A stretch of DNA of 38,438 nt from Saprospiraceae bacterium (GTDB lineage Bacteria; Bacteroidota; Bacteroidia; Chitinophagales; Saprospiraceae). Location of the stretch: assembly GCA_013214355.1 (NCBI GenBank), contig JABSSL010000114.1, positions 1-38,438 on the forward strand. The letters run 5' to 3'. Below the pieces are notes generated by a model. The model saw nothing but the letters and a program-made list of their open reading frames with translations. It was not told the DNA's origin and did no database searches. The stretch's first letter is position 1, and every line of letters begins with the position of its first letter. Positions 22,571-31,304 of this stretch are shown in pieces. The position numbers and the translations under genes are program-made.

Positions 22571-24334
22571 ATGAAGTTGATCCCAATTTTATGTCTACTG
22601 TCTTGTCTAGGCTTTTCGCAACCGGCCTTGGCACAAATCAAATTAAACAAACTAAAGAAGTCTAAAAATGAATTACTAAAAAGCAAGAAATCCAAGCCCA
22701 CTGCTACACCTAGCAAGGCTACTAGCCCCAAATCATCCAAGGATAAGGCGGGCTCCACGCCCCAATACAAACCGGCCGAAAAGGCGTACGAGGGTCCCGC
22801 CAAAAACGAGTACCGCACGCTGCAAAATCGCCTACAACTCGCGGCCAAGTACATCCAGAAATTGGAAACCGCTAGCAGCGACTATCAGCGGGCAGATGCG
22901 CAAAACAGTGCCCAGCGCTATCTGGACAAGTCAGAAGCTGATCTAGCCAAGGTAGCCCAACTAGACCCCAACCTGAATCTCAAAGCAGAGCGAAAGGCTT
23001 TCCAGAATTATACAGCAGCTCTAGCATCCGCCAGCGATCAGGCTGAATCAGCCAGTACCAGCAAAGCCAATACCAGCAAAAAGGTATTCCAAGCCAATCA
23101 ATTTGTGGATAATATGCTTGATCTGCTGAAGTTCAACAAAGGAGGGAAGCTAGGGGAGTACTATACCTACGCCGATCTTCAAGAAATGGCAGCGGATCAA
23201 TCTATCAAAGGCAATACGGTTTTTATTTTCCGCAAAAACATGGAGGAGTTGAGTGGATTATTGGAGTCGGCCAATCTTAATTCCTGGTTTAGTTCGCTTC
23301 GTCAGGACGTCAACAACTACCAAGCCGCCAAACAATTCGAGGAGGCCGAAGAGTTACTCGCCTTCCTCGAGTCCACCGTCAACTTCCTCGCAGATGCTTC
23401 CGCTAATTTTGCGAGTTTGAAACAAGATGCCGACTATCTCATCCAATCTTATCGCAAAAAAAGTCAGGAGCGAGCTGCTGCAGTTTCTACGGGCGCCTTC
23501 CATCTCTCTCATCTCAATCAAATCTTGCTATCATCCGAAGCCATTGAAGTGGGAAAAGAAAAGACAGGCCAATTCAAAACGGAATTTAAAGATTCGGAGG
23601 CCATCCGCGCCGTACTCTACCTCGATCGCCCCATCAAGGACCTAACGGGCAATTACGGCTACGTGCCGATCAATCTTTTTATCGATGATCCAGATATGAA
23701 AAACGGCTGTGTACTCCAATATGACTATAGCTGGTTCACCTATTTGGATGAACTGGAAAAAGGCTTTCTGCTGCTAGATCTCATTCCTAACTGGGACGAC
23801 TTCCGCCCCCGTTTCAAGGCCATTGGCCCGGAGTCTTTCGCCCGCTGCTTCGCCAGCTTATCTCCGGGAGCACACGAAGTCACCATCAAACTGGGCCTCA
23901 CCTCCGGCTCCGGCTGGGGCAAGACCTTTGAAACTACCTTCACCCTCGAAGTGACCGAAGCCGGCCTGGCTGCCTATGCACAGCTACAAACTGACCTAGA
24001 AGAAGCCCGCCAATGGACCGAAAAGCACGATCCCAACCCCATGGCCGACGCTGCCACCGAACAAGGTCTCCTGAAAAGTCTGGAATCGCAGATCAGCGGT
24101 GCCAAGGCCACCAAAGCCCTCATCAAGGACCGAGACTGGACCTACGTTCGCGATCGCCGGACCGCCGATACCGTGGGTAAGAAAGTAGCGGCAGAGGTAT
24201 TCTACACTGGGTCGGATGGTCAATGTTACGCCCAGCGCGTGTATGCCTACTACAAAGCCTTATCCCACAATCAGTTTGAGGATAGGGTAGAGGCGCAGCT
24301 GGTCAACCGTCCCTACCGAGTAGATTGTAAGTAG
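22571..24334 (+). CDS. Secreted or periplasmic protein of unknown function
   Basis: 587 residues, family not recognised. The signal peptide is at about 1-22 (MKLIPILCLLSCLGFSQPALAQ); a longer frame from 22538 would prepend 11 residues and is less likely. A Lys/Ser/Thr/Pro-rich low-complexity stretch (about 25-70) links to a largely helical region of coiled-coil character (about 80-325, many Leu/Ala/Glu/Gln). The C-terminal part has alternating strands, including IRAVLYLDRPIKDL and a C-terminal FYTGSDGQCYAQRVYAYYKAL. GC content and codon use look somewhat higher than in the neighbours, especially around 23750-24200. It lies between the repeat zone and an inverted-repeat element. Function cannot be assigned. 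Confidence 0.85.
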   Translation: MKLIPILCLLSCLGFSQPALAQIKLNKLKKSKNELLKSKKSKPTATPSKATSPKSSKDKAGSTPQYKPAEKAYEGPAKNEYRTLQNRLQLAAKYIQKLETASSDYQRADAQNSAQRYLDKSEADLAKVAQLDPNLNLKAERKAFQNYTAALASASDQAESASTSKANTSKKVFQANQFVDNMLDLLKFNKGGKLGEYYTYADLQEMAADQSIKGNTVFIFRKNMEELSGLLESANLNSWFSSLRQDVNNYQAAKQFEEAEELLAFLESTVNFLADASANFASLKQDADYLIQSYRKKSQERAAAVSTGAFHLSHLNQILLSSEAIEVGKEKTGQFKTEFKDSEAIRAVLYLDRPIKDLTGNYGYVPINLFIDDPDMKNGCVLQYDYSWFTYLDELEKGFLLLDLIPNWDDFRPRFKAIGPESFARCFASLSPGAHEVTIKLGLTSGSGWGKTFETTFTLEVTEAGLAAYAQLQTDLEEARQWTEKHDPNPMADAATEQGLLKSLESQISGAKATKALIKDRDWTYVRDRRTADTVGKKVAAEVFYTGSDGQCYAQRVYAYYKALSHNQFEDRVEAQLVNRPYRVDCK

Positions 24335-24414
24335 CTAGCTGGGCGAAAAATTATGGAATGATGAAGTAAACTTTGGGTGTTTGTGCGAGGAGACTGCAAG
24401 CCACATAAATGTTT

Positions 24415-24608
24415 GGCCTTATTCATTTTAGTGGGGAATTGCCCCAAAATCCGTAAAGAACGATACACTGCTTGAGCTTCGAAGGGCTTAGCTTGAAAAT
24501 TCAGCAACCAAGAGGCTCCTAAAACTAGAGTGGAGTAACAAGTTAACAGCGAGTTTGTAGCGTTTAGGATTTTGGGGTAATTCAACGCGTTAAGAAATGA
24601 ATAAAGCC
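24415..24608. repeat. 194-bp element with terminal inverted repeats (MITE-like)
   Basis: The outer arms (24415-24428 and 24595-24608, GGCCTTATTCATTT against its complement) match 13 of 14. The inner arms AATTGCCCCAAAATCC (24437-24452) and the complement at 24567-24582 match 15 of 16. The spacers between them are 8 and 12 nt. About 115 bp of unique sequence lies inside. The shape fits a non-autonomous mobile element or a large foldback. No flanking duplication was identified with certainty. Confidence 0.5.
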
Positions 24609-24619
24609 TTGATTTTTTG

Positions 24620-24646
24620 GTCCTTTTTTATCACAGAAAAAAGGAC
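24620..24646. terminator. Perfect 10-bp hairpin with T/A tracts
   Basis: GTCCTTTTTT (24620-24629) and AAAAAAGGAC (24637-24646) pair around a 7-nt loop. The T and A tracts are inside the stem, so it works symmetrically on both strands. It may end transcription from the gene stopping at 24334. The rest of the gap 24335-24836 holds the element above and the promoter below. Confidence 0.5.
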
Positions 24647-24775
24647 GAAGCGAGTTCAGCATTATGGCAGACTCAACCGGGGCTTCCTCCGTCAAGCCCT
24701 AATCAAACTTGGGTTGTTGATGCAACCTGGAAAATCCTGCTAAACTGTTATACAAATCCTAAGAAAATAGCCGTA

Positions 24776-24807
24776 TTTGGCCATACCCCCATTTAATTCT
24801 ACATTTG
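24776..24807 (+). promoter_or_regulatory. Bacteroidota-type promoter of the DUF2911 gene
   Basis: TTTG at 24776-24779 and TACATTTG at 24800-24807 match the -33 and -7 consensus (TTTG, TAnnTTTG) with a spacer of 20 nt. Transcription would begin near 24814, giving a leader of about 23 nt before the ATG at 24837. Confidence 0.65.
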
Positions 24808-24836
24808 CGCAGTTTAATCCTTAACCTAAATCTGTT

Positions 24837-25937
24837 ATGAAACATAAGATTACTATTACACTCCTATGCCTTTTGATGAGTGGTGTATGCAGCCTAACTG
24901 CTCAAAAGCTTGAATTTACCGACTTGGATGCAAGTCCACTAGATATGGCGCACTACCCACGTACTTCTGCTTATAACAACTACATGGCAGAAGATCAGAA
25001 GAAAGATCCGCAAGTCAAGGTGTTGTATTCTCGTCCTAAAAAGAAGGAAAGAGAAATCTTTGGTGGATTGGTTCCTTACGGAAAACTATGGCGCTTAGGA
25101 GCTAACGAAGGTACTGAAGTAAGCTTTTTTCAGCCAGTAGAAATTGGCGGAACATTCGTCAATGCAGGTACCTACACTATGAATGCTACCATTCACCCAG
25201 ACCACTGGATGATCCACCTTTCTACCGAGCGTGGAGTAGCAGGAACAGCCAATCTGGATCCGGAAAAAGTAATTGCTTCTGCTAAAGCAAAAGTGAAGAA
25301 TGTATCCGCAAGCAATGAATCTTTTACCATTGGTTTCCAGGAAGCTAGTGCAAGCAAAGCCTACATGGTTTTTGAATGGGATCGTACCCGTGCTTACCTT
25401 CCTATCAACTTCAACCCTGCTTTCTTGGATGGTGACAATGCTAGTCCGATGGACATTGCTCAGTTCCCAAGTCGCTCTCGCTTCCGTAATTTCATCGACA
25501 ATGAAGAAGAATTGAAAGCGAATGAGCCTAAGGTGAAAGTAGTATACTCTCGTCCGCAAATGAAAGGACGTAAGATCTTCGGAGAATTGTTGAAGTATGG
25601 CGAGCCTTGGAGACTTGGTGCCAATGAGACTACTCTAATTACTTTCTATGAAGACGTAATGATCGGCGGTACTGAAGTAAAGAGAGGAACGTACGGTATC
25701 ATGGCCAATGTACATGAGAAGGAGTGGGAATTTGTGATCCACAAGAACACTGTTTCTTGGGGTGTAGCTAACCACGACCCCAAAACTAACGTTGCTTCTA
25801 TCAAAGTCCCTACTGCTGCTCATTCTGAGTCATTAGAAGCTTTGAGCATGACTTTCGACTCAAAAAGTGATAAGGAGTTACACTTGGTAGTGGCTTGGGA
25901 TAAGACCATGGCACGTCTACCGATTATGATGAAATAG
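24837..25937 (+). CDS. Secreted protein with two DUF2911 domains
   Basis: 366 residues with a signal peptide (about 1-22, ending SLTAQ). Two homologous DUF2911 domains follow (about 25-190 and 198-366). Each contains a VKV[LV]YSRPxxKxRxIFG block, a YGxxWRLGANE block, a later GGTxVxxGTY turn and a terminal WDxTxARLPI. The function of DUF2911 is not established; the family is common in Bacteroidota secretomes. The tandem form is a complete internal duplication. It is monocistronic, with a good promoter and an intrinsic terminator, which suggests solid expression. Confidence 0.93.
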   Translation: MKHKITITLLCLLMSGVCSLTAQKLEFTDLDASPLDMAHYPRTSAYNNYMAEDQKKDPQVKVLYSRPKKKEREIFGGLVPYGKLWRLGANEGTEVSFFQPVEIGGTFVNAGTYTMNATIHPDHWMIHLSTERGVAGTANLDPEKVIASAKAKVKNVSASNESFTIGFQEASASKAYMVFEWDRTRAYLPINFNPAFLDGDNASPMDIAQFPSRSRFRNFIDNEEELKANEPKVKVVYSRPQMKGRKIFGELLKYGEPWRLGANETTLITFYEDVMIGGTEVKRGTYGIMANVHEKEWEFVIHKNTVSWGVANHDPKTNVASIKVPTAAHSESLEALSMTFDSKSDKELHLVVAWDKTMARLPIMMK

Positions 25938-26010
25938 TGTAGCATTTTATAGATGAAGGAAGTAAGCGCGCAGATTAGTAATTTGTTGCTTAGATTTCTA
26001 CATTAGGAAA

Positions 26011-26042
26011 AAGGGTGAAGCTTTAGAGCTTCGCCCTTTTTT
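26011..26042 (+). terminator. Intrinsic terminator of the DUF2911 gene
   Basis: AAGGGTGAAGCT (26011-26022) and AGCTTCGCCCTT (26027-26038) form a 12-bp stem with one G-T pair and a TTAG loop, followed by T's to 26042. This is the clearest intrinsic terminator in the window. Confidence 0.85.
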
Positions 26043-26202
26043 CGTTGGGGTAAGTCGGTAGCGTAAAGAGCCCATATCTGCAGATTATTGAGGAGAGTCT
26101 GATCCTATTCGAGGGCTCCTCCGGTTTTCTTTCGAAAAAGCCCTACATTACAAATTGACAGAGGGATAAAGAGATTCAACGAAAAGCGACAAAACGAAAG
26201 TC

Positions 26203-27678
26203 ATGATACAACTAATCGAAAGAGCAAGGAATTACAAGGAACGAACGGCCATCAAGAGTGGGGGAGAAGCCTATACCTATCAACACCTGTTATCCGCCTC
26301 CGAAAGCATAGCAACCCAACTACTAAAAGGTCGAGCAGATTTAGAGGAAGCAAGAATTGCCTTCCTGGTTGATCCCAGTTTTGACTATGTAAGCCTCCAA
26401 TGGGGGATCTGGCGAGCTGGCGGCGTTGCCGTACCACTTTGCACCAAGCATCCCTTGCCTTCCATCCAATATGTGTTGCAGGATACTCAGGCCGAAATAG
26501 TGATCTTTTCGAAGGCTTATGAGGAACTATTGAGCCCGCTCTTCGAGAATGAATCGCATCAATTTATAGCACTGGAAGGCTTCTCTGACGGAAGCGGGAA
26601 CTTACCAGATGTACCCATGTCTCGCCGAGCCATGATACTATATACTAGTGGTACAACAGGCAATCCCAAAGGGGTAGTGTCGACTCATCAGAATATTGAA
26701 TATCAAATTACCTCGCTTACCACATCCTGGGAGTGGCAGCAAGATGACCATATTTTGAATGTCTTGCCGATGCATCATGTACATGGCATCGTAAACGTTA
26801 CCCTCTGTGCACTATGGAGCGGGGCTTGTTGCGAGTTTTTGCCCAAGTTTGACGCTGGAGCTGTCTTAGGCATCTTCTCCAAAGGAGAAGTCAATGTCTT
26901 CATGGCCGTACCAACCATCTATTTTAAGCTAATCGCTCATTGGAAGAGCCTACCGAAGGAAGAGCAAGAAACCGTTACTAATTCGCTTCAGCAATTCCGA
27001 CTAATGGTTTCAGGTTCAGCAGCGCTACCCATTTCGGTCTTGGAACAATGGAGAAGCATTAGTGGTCAAACCTTGCTGGAAAGGTATGGGATGACGGAAA
27101 TGGGCATGGCTATTAGTAATCCATACCGTGGGGAGCGTAGGCCTGGCTACATCGGCCAACCTCTAGCTAATGTGACCATTCGGATAGCAGATGAAAGTAA
27201 TCAAGCGGTGGAGGCAGGAACGAGTGGGGAAATCCAAGTGCAAGGACCCAACGTATTCAAGGAATACTGGCAAAAACCGGAGGCTACTACCAAGAGCTTT
27301 ACGGAGGACGGTTGGTTTAAGACTGGAGACATTGCCGTCTTTGAAGAAGGGAGCTATCGCATTCTGGGGCGAAACTCCGTAGATATCATCAAATCTGGTG
27401 GCTATAAGATATCCGCCTTGGAAATCGAAGAAGTCCTGCGATCTCACCCGGAGATCAAGGAGTGTGGGGTAGTGGGCCTGCCTGATGATGAGTGGGGCGA
27501 AATTATCGGCGCTTGCTTAATTACTGATAATAAGGAGTTTGACCTAGATGGATTAAAAGAATGGTTGAAGGAGCGCTTGCCAAGGTATCAGCTTCCTAGG
27601 AAGTACATCTTCGAAGCCGATCTTCCACGAAATGTCATGGGGAAGGTTACGAAGAAGGAGTTAAAGAAGATGTTTTAA
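26203..27678 (+). CDS. matB: Malonyl-CoA synthetase-like acyl-CoA ligase (MatB/ACSF3 type)
   Basis: 491 residues of the ANL superfamily, predicted to make malonyl-CoA from malonate, ATP and CoA in the cytosol. Motifs: A3 YTSGTTGNPKG (147-157), A5 RYGMTEMGMAISNPY (294-308), TGD (374-376), hinge and RILGRNSVDIIKSGGYKIS (386-404). The catalytic C-terminal Lys is in NVMGK (481). The segment after A5, YRGERRPGYIGQPL, carries the Arg-rich signature seen in MatB/ACSF3 enzymes, where Arg binds the free carboxylate. The specificity is reinforced by the next two genes, which encode a malonate transporter. The madL start is 18 bp downstream. Confidence 0.9.
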   Translation: MIQLIERARNYKERTAIKSGGEAYTYQHLLSASESIATQLLKGRADLEEARIAFLVDPSFDYVSLQWGIWRAGGVAVPLCTKHPLPSIQYVLQDTQAEIVIFSKAYEELLSPLFENESHQFIALEGFSDGSGNLPDVPMSRRAMILYTSGTTGNPKGVVSTHQNIEYQITSLTTSWEWQQDDHILNVLPMHHVHGIVNVTLCALWSGACCEFLPKFDAGAVLGIFSKGEVNVFMAVPTIYFKLIAHWKSLPKEEQETVTNSLQQFRLMVSGSAALPISVLEQWRSISGQTLLERYGMTEMGMAISNPYRGERRPGYIGQPLANVTIRIADESNQAVEAGTSGEIQVQGPNVFKEYWQKPEATTKSFTEDGWFKTGDIAVFEEGSYRILGRNSVDIIKSGGYKISALEIEEVLRSHPEIKECGVVGLPDDEWGEIIGACLITDNKEFDLDGLKEWLKERLPRYQLPRKYIFEADLPRNVMGKVTKKELKKMF

Positions 27679-27696
27679 ACTTTAGAATCAATAACT

Positions 27697-28074
27697 ATGA
27701 CCATATACGGCGTTGCCTTATTGGCTTTCTGTTACCTTGCCGGGAAATTACTCGGATTCCTGTTGGGCGACTTACTGCAGTTTGATGGAGATATCGGAGG
27801 GGTAGGGTTTGCGATGATCCTCCTAATCCTGGGCCATAATTATCTGAAGAAAAAAGACTTGATTAAGACTCCATCTACCAATGGGATTCTTTTTTGGAGC
27901 AGCATGTATCTGCCAGTCATCGTAGCTATGGCAGCCACTTCTAATGTGCACGCGGCTCTTTCAGGTGGAATGGTAGCTGTACTGGCGGGCTTACTTGCAA
28001 CCATCGCTGGTTTTCTCCTAGTACCGGTCTTATCAAAGATAGGACGACCCAATACCAAACAGATAAGCGAATAA
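27697..28074 (+). CDS. madL: Malonate transporter subunit MadL
   Basis: 125 residues, about four transmembrane segments. The N-terminus MTIYGVALLAFCYLAGKLLG and the GGVGFAMILLI segment are typical of MadL, the small subunit of the two-component malonate:Na+ symporter first known from Malonomonas rubra. The gene sits between matB and madM with spacers of 18 and 13 bp, clearly one operon. MadL acts in the inner membrane together with MadM. Confidence 0.9.
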   Translation: MTIYGVALLAFCYLAGKLLGFLLGDLLQFDGDIGGVGFAMILLILGHNYLKKKDLIKTPSTNGILFWSSMYLPVIVAMAATSNVHAALSGGMVAVLAGLLATIAGFLLVPVLSKIGRPNTKQISE

Positions 28075-28087
28075 AACCCAGTCCACC

Positions 28088-28834
28088 ATGTTAGAAACGA
28101 TCCATCAAGTTGTTGGTAAGAATGGGCTCATCTTCGCCTTTCTTTTTGTGGGAGTAGTCATGTTATTCTCCTTTTGGTTTTCCAATACTTTTACACGGAA
28201 AAAGATTCCGGGTGTGGCGATCGCCATTTTGATCGGCTTAGGCCTAGCGCTATTTGGTGGAAAAAAGGGTATTGCTGATATTCCGTTATTTGCAGGAATG
28301 GCCTTGCTCGGAGGATCTATGTTACGGGATTTTACGGTAGTGGCCACGGCGATGGGGGCAGATTTGGATAAAATCAAGCACGCGGGATTAGCTGGGGCGA
28401 TAGCTTTGATTATTGGTGTAATTGCCTCCTTTTTCTTCGGCGTGATTGTGGCCTATTTTCTTGGATACACAGATGCCGAGAGTATGGCCACGATAGGGGC
28501 GGGGGCTTGCACCTATATTGTTGGGCCAGTCACTGGTTCAGCTTTAGGAGCTAGCTCCGATGTAATCGCCATTAGTATTGCCGCAGGTGTCGTCAAGACC
28601 ATTGTAACTACCATTGGGACGCCGCTAATCGCGAAATCCATTCAGCTTGATAATCCGCACTCGGCAGTGGTATTTGGAGGCCTACTCGGGACCACGAGTG
28701 GTGTAGCAGCGGGATTGGCAGCTACAGATCCCAAATTGGTGCCTTATGGTGCACTTACAGCTACCTTTTATACAGGCTTGGGCTGTTTGATTTGTCCCTC
28801 TGTCTTGTACCTCCTGCTTAGGATGGTATCCTAA
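28088..28834 (+). CDS. madM: Malonate transporter subunit MadM
   Basis: 248 residues, highly hydrophobic with about eight transmembrane helices and many small residues. GIADIPLFAGMALLGGSMLRDFTVVATAMG and ATIGAGACTYIVGPVTGSALGA are typical of MadM, the large subunit of the malonate:Na+ symporter. It closes the matB-madL-madM operon; the next gene starts 102 bp later with its own signal peptide. No malonate decarboxylase (mdc/mad) or malonyl-CoA decarboxylase gene is adjacent. Confidence 0.9.
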   Translation: MLETIHQVVGKNGLIFAFLFVGVVMLFSFWFSNTFTRKKIPGVAIAILIGLGLALFGGKKGIADIPLFAGMALLGGSMLRDFTVVATAMGADLDKIKHAGLAGAIALIIGVIASFFFGVIVAYFLGYTDAESMATIGAGACTYIVGPVTGSALGASSDVIAISIAAGVVKTIVTTIGTPLIAKSIQLDNPHSAVVFGGLLGTTSGVAAGLAATDPKLVPYGALTATFYTGLGCLICPSVLYLLLRMVS

Positions 28835-28936
28835 ATCCTGTCCACTCTATGGGCGACTTTGTCCTATTCAGCTTCTTTTAGGGTAAGACTTCCTACCCTT
28901 GTAGATAGTTTTGTGGAAAACCTACAAGGAATAGCT

Positions 28937-30055
28937 ATGAAGTATATTTTGACGTTGTTGAATCTTCTCCTTGCCCTCTCCACCAATTTCGCGCAATCCG
29001 CTAAACTGTGGGGTGTAACCTCAACTGATGGAGTGCATGATTCAGGTACTATCTTCTACATCCACAACGATGGTACCAGTTTTACCAAAGTCCATGATTT
29101 TCAATCAGAAATTGGGTATTCCTTTGGCAGTTTGCTATTGGTAGAGAACCAACTCTGGGGGATGACGAGAGGAGGGGATCACGGTGGAAAGGGAAAAGAC
29201 GGTACGATATTTCAGATCAATACAGATGGGGCAAACTTTTCAATAGTTCACTACTTCAAAGGCATGGATGGAAGCGAACCATTGGGGGAATTAATTGAGA
29301 AAGATGGTGTGCTCTGGGGGATGACCAGTACAGGAGGAAAACACAATCAGGGTGTAATTTTCACTCTATCTACCCACGGCAGCAACTACAAGGTCATACA
29401 CCAGTTCGATGGGGAGAACGGCAGTCAACCAAGGAATGCTTTACTATACCACCAAGATCAATTTTGGGGAACGACTTCAAGAGGGGGGCGAAATAATAAA
29501 GGCGTGATTTTTAGGCTTGATGCGGACGGTACAGACTTTCAGAAAGTTTATGATTTTGGAGGGAGTAGGGGAGAAGAGCCAGAGAGCGGACTAATTTTCA
29601 GTAATGGAAAGCTGTGGGGAACGACGGCTAGAGGTGGTAAAAACAATGAGGGTACAGTTTTTAGCCTTAGTCCGAAAAATAACCAAGTAGAACATATTCA
29701 TGACCTGGTGTATCCAGTTCTCGGCGAACTGTTCCATAGTAATGGAAAGTTATGGGGGATGATTGCTTTAAGGGGTGCAGATAACTGTGGTATCATTTTC
29801 AATATTGTCCCTAGTGATCATTCGTATCAAGAAGTCCACAATTTTGATTGTGAGGAGGGGCGTTTCCCAGAGGGAAACTTAATGGAAAGCAATAAGCGGC
29901 TGTGGGGATTAACCCGATTTGGTGGGGTAGCCAACAAGGGCGTTCTATTTTCACTAACTAAAGATGAGCACCGTTTTACGAAGTTGTTGGATTTTGATGA
30001 GTCCACTGGAGGTGTCCCCTATAGCACCTTAGTCGAGGTACCTGGAAAAAACTGA
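28937..30055 (+). CDS. Secreted GloVer-type tandem-repeat protein
   Basis: 372 residues with a signal peptide (MKYILTLLNLLLALSTNFAQ). The ATG at 28937 is chosen; the longer frame begins at a TTG and lacks a signal. The rest is seven to eight repeats of about 48-50 residues. Each has an LWG[MT]T..GG..N.G..F strand pattern followed by an IHDF/VYDFGG-like turn. This is the choice-of-anchor tandem-repeat GloVer family (TIGR03803), expected to form a beta-propeller. There is no T9SS domain at the C-terminus, unlike many relatives. Its role is unknown. It may be co-transcribed at low level after madM. Confidence 0.88.
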   Translation: MKYILTLLNLLLALSTNFAQSAKLWGVTSTDGVHDSGTIFYIHNDGTSFTKVHDFQSEIGYSFGSLLLVENQLWGMTRGGDHGGKGKDGTIFQINTDGANFSIVHYFKGMDGSEPLGELIEKDGVLWGMTSTGGKHNQGVIFTLSTHGSNYKVIHQFDGENGSQPRNALLYHQDQFWGTTSRGGRNNKGVIFRLDADGTDFQKVYDFGGSRGEEPESGLIFSNGKLWGTTARGGKNNEGTVFSLSPKNNQVEHIHDLVYPVLGELFHSNGKLWGMIALRGADNCGIIFNIVPSDHSYQEVHNFDCEEGRFPEGNLMESNKRLWGLTRFGGVANKGVLFSLTKDEHRFTKLLDFDESTGGVPYSTLVEVPGKN

Positions 30056-30089
30056 TTAGGGGCAAGTACCCATATGCACTGACCACGCA

Positions 30090-30121
30090 CATTCTACCTT
30101 TCACATTAATCATTCTACCTT
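30090..30121 (+). promoter_or_regulatory. Direct repeat CATTCTACCTT with 21-bp period, candidate LytTR site
   Basis: CATTCTACCTT occurs at 30090-30100 and 30111-30121, identical, with a 10-bp spacer, so the copies lie on the same face of the helix two turns apart. It ends 20 bp before the start of a gene cluster that encodes a LytTR response regulator. LytTR proteins such as AgrA bind direct repeats with about this period. An autoregulatory operator is therefore likely but not proven. Confidence 0.5.
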
Positions 30122-30141
30122 CTTAAAAAAGCACTCAGTTT

Positions 30142-31287
30142 ATGAAAATGATTAGCTATTTTGTACTACTAGCTACACTAACCGCCTGCGCCAGACCCCT
30201 AGATTATCAATCAGGAGAAGCACCATCCTTGGATTCTGTGATTCAAGATTTTCAAGATCAACTTCAAGCAGATTTAGAAGATGACAACATCCTTGGGAGC
30301 GTCTCTGCCGCCATCATAAAAGGGGAAGACATCATCTGGTCCAAAGCCTATGGAGTCTCCGATCGATCATCTAGCACCAAGGCGGATTCCAATACTATAT
30401 TTCGAGTAGGTTCAGTCACAAAGTCATTTACGGCCGTTCTCATGATGCAACTGGAAGCAGAAGGATTGCTAGATATAGAGGAGCCCGTAGAACATTACTT
30501 CCCAGCGGTCAAGCAGATCAAGGGATACTCCGATTCTACCCGATTCAGTTTTAGGCAGTTGGCCGCACATACCGCTGGCCTGCAGAGGGAGCCCGATTGG
30601 GAAGACGCTTACACGGGGCCCATTCAAGATTGGGAAGAGAAGTTGTTAGCCTGTATTCCCAAAACGGCCTTTCAATCGAAGCTAGGAGAAAAATATAGCT
30701 ATTCCAATATTGGGTATGGAATACTAGGTCTAGCCCTATCCAAAGTCGCAGGGAAGTCCTACATAGAGTTGGTGCAGGAGAGAATTTTTAAACCACTTGG
30801 CATGAAGAATAGCTATTTTGTCATTCCTGTAGATAAAATGATGCATTTAGCTAGAGGAATGGAAGGGGGCCCCTTTGGTGAACTCAATTTAGCTACTCCG
30901 GAATCGGAACATCAAGGGCGAGGCTATAAGGTACCCAATGGTGCTATCTATTCGACCCCCAATGATCTGGCGCGATTTCTGATGGCTTGTATGGGATATC
31001 ATGATATATTGGATAATTCTAAATGGCAATTTATGCAGAAGCCTGGGTTGGTGGAGGATGAAAACTGGTGGCAGAATTATGGTTTGGGCTTTAGGTTGTT
31101 GCGCGATACGATTATTTCAACGGCAGGCCATACGGGGGCTGTCTCCGGCTACACAGCAAATTTCATGTTCGAAAAAGAACAAGAATATGGAGTCGTCATC
31201 ATGAGAAATTACAATTGGGGAATGACTAATGTAGATCTCCGCGCCTTTGCCTTGTTGCGTAGATTAAGGAGGTTAGATATTGAATAG
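30142..31287 (+). CDS. Serine hydrolase, beta-lactamase class C/PBP-like lipoprotein
   Basis: 381 residues with a lipoprotein signal (LTAC, Cys16). The class C beta-lactamase/DD-peptidase fold is shown by the nucleophile motif SVTK (Ser91, Lys94), YSN (187-189) and HTG (330-332), all present. The length fits the family. Substrates in this family range from peptidoglycan peptides to esters, so resistance should not be assumed. It is the first gene of a cluster with the LytS kinase (18 bp downstream) and LytTR regulator, which suggests that it and the two-component system share a signal. Confidence 0.9.
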   Translation: MKMISYFVLLATLTACARPLDYQSGEAPSLDSVIQDFQDQLQADLEDDNILGSVSAAIIKGEDIIWSKAYGVSDRSSSTKADSNTIFRVGSVTKSFTAVLMMQLEAEGLLDIEEPVEHYFPAVKQIKGYSDSTRFSFRQLAAHTAGLQREPDWEDAYTGPIQDWEEKLLACIPKTAFQSKLGEKYSYSNIGYGILGLALSKVAGKSYIELVQERIFKPLGMKNSYFVIPVDKMMHLARGMEGGPFGELNLATPESEHQGRGYKVPNGAIYSTPNDLARFLMACMGYHDILDNSKWQFMQKPGLVEDENWWQNYGLGFRLLRDTIISTAGHTGAVSGYTANFMFEKEQEYGVVIMRNYNWGMTNVDLRAFALLRRLRRLDIE

Positions 31288-31304
31288 AAAACGGATTTTA
31301 GTTT

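Noticed and set aside
24313-24585. 90-residue minus-strand frame across the inverted-repeat element
   Set aside because: It overlaps the end of the upstream gene and the element arms. It might be a repeat-derived frame if the element proves multicopy, but nothing supports a protein now.
30142-31287. Antibiotic-resistance beta-lactamase
   Set aside because: The SxxK/YxN/HTG motifs only show the class C/PBP-like serine hydrolase fold, which covers many peptidases and esterases; nothing here indicates resistance.
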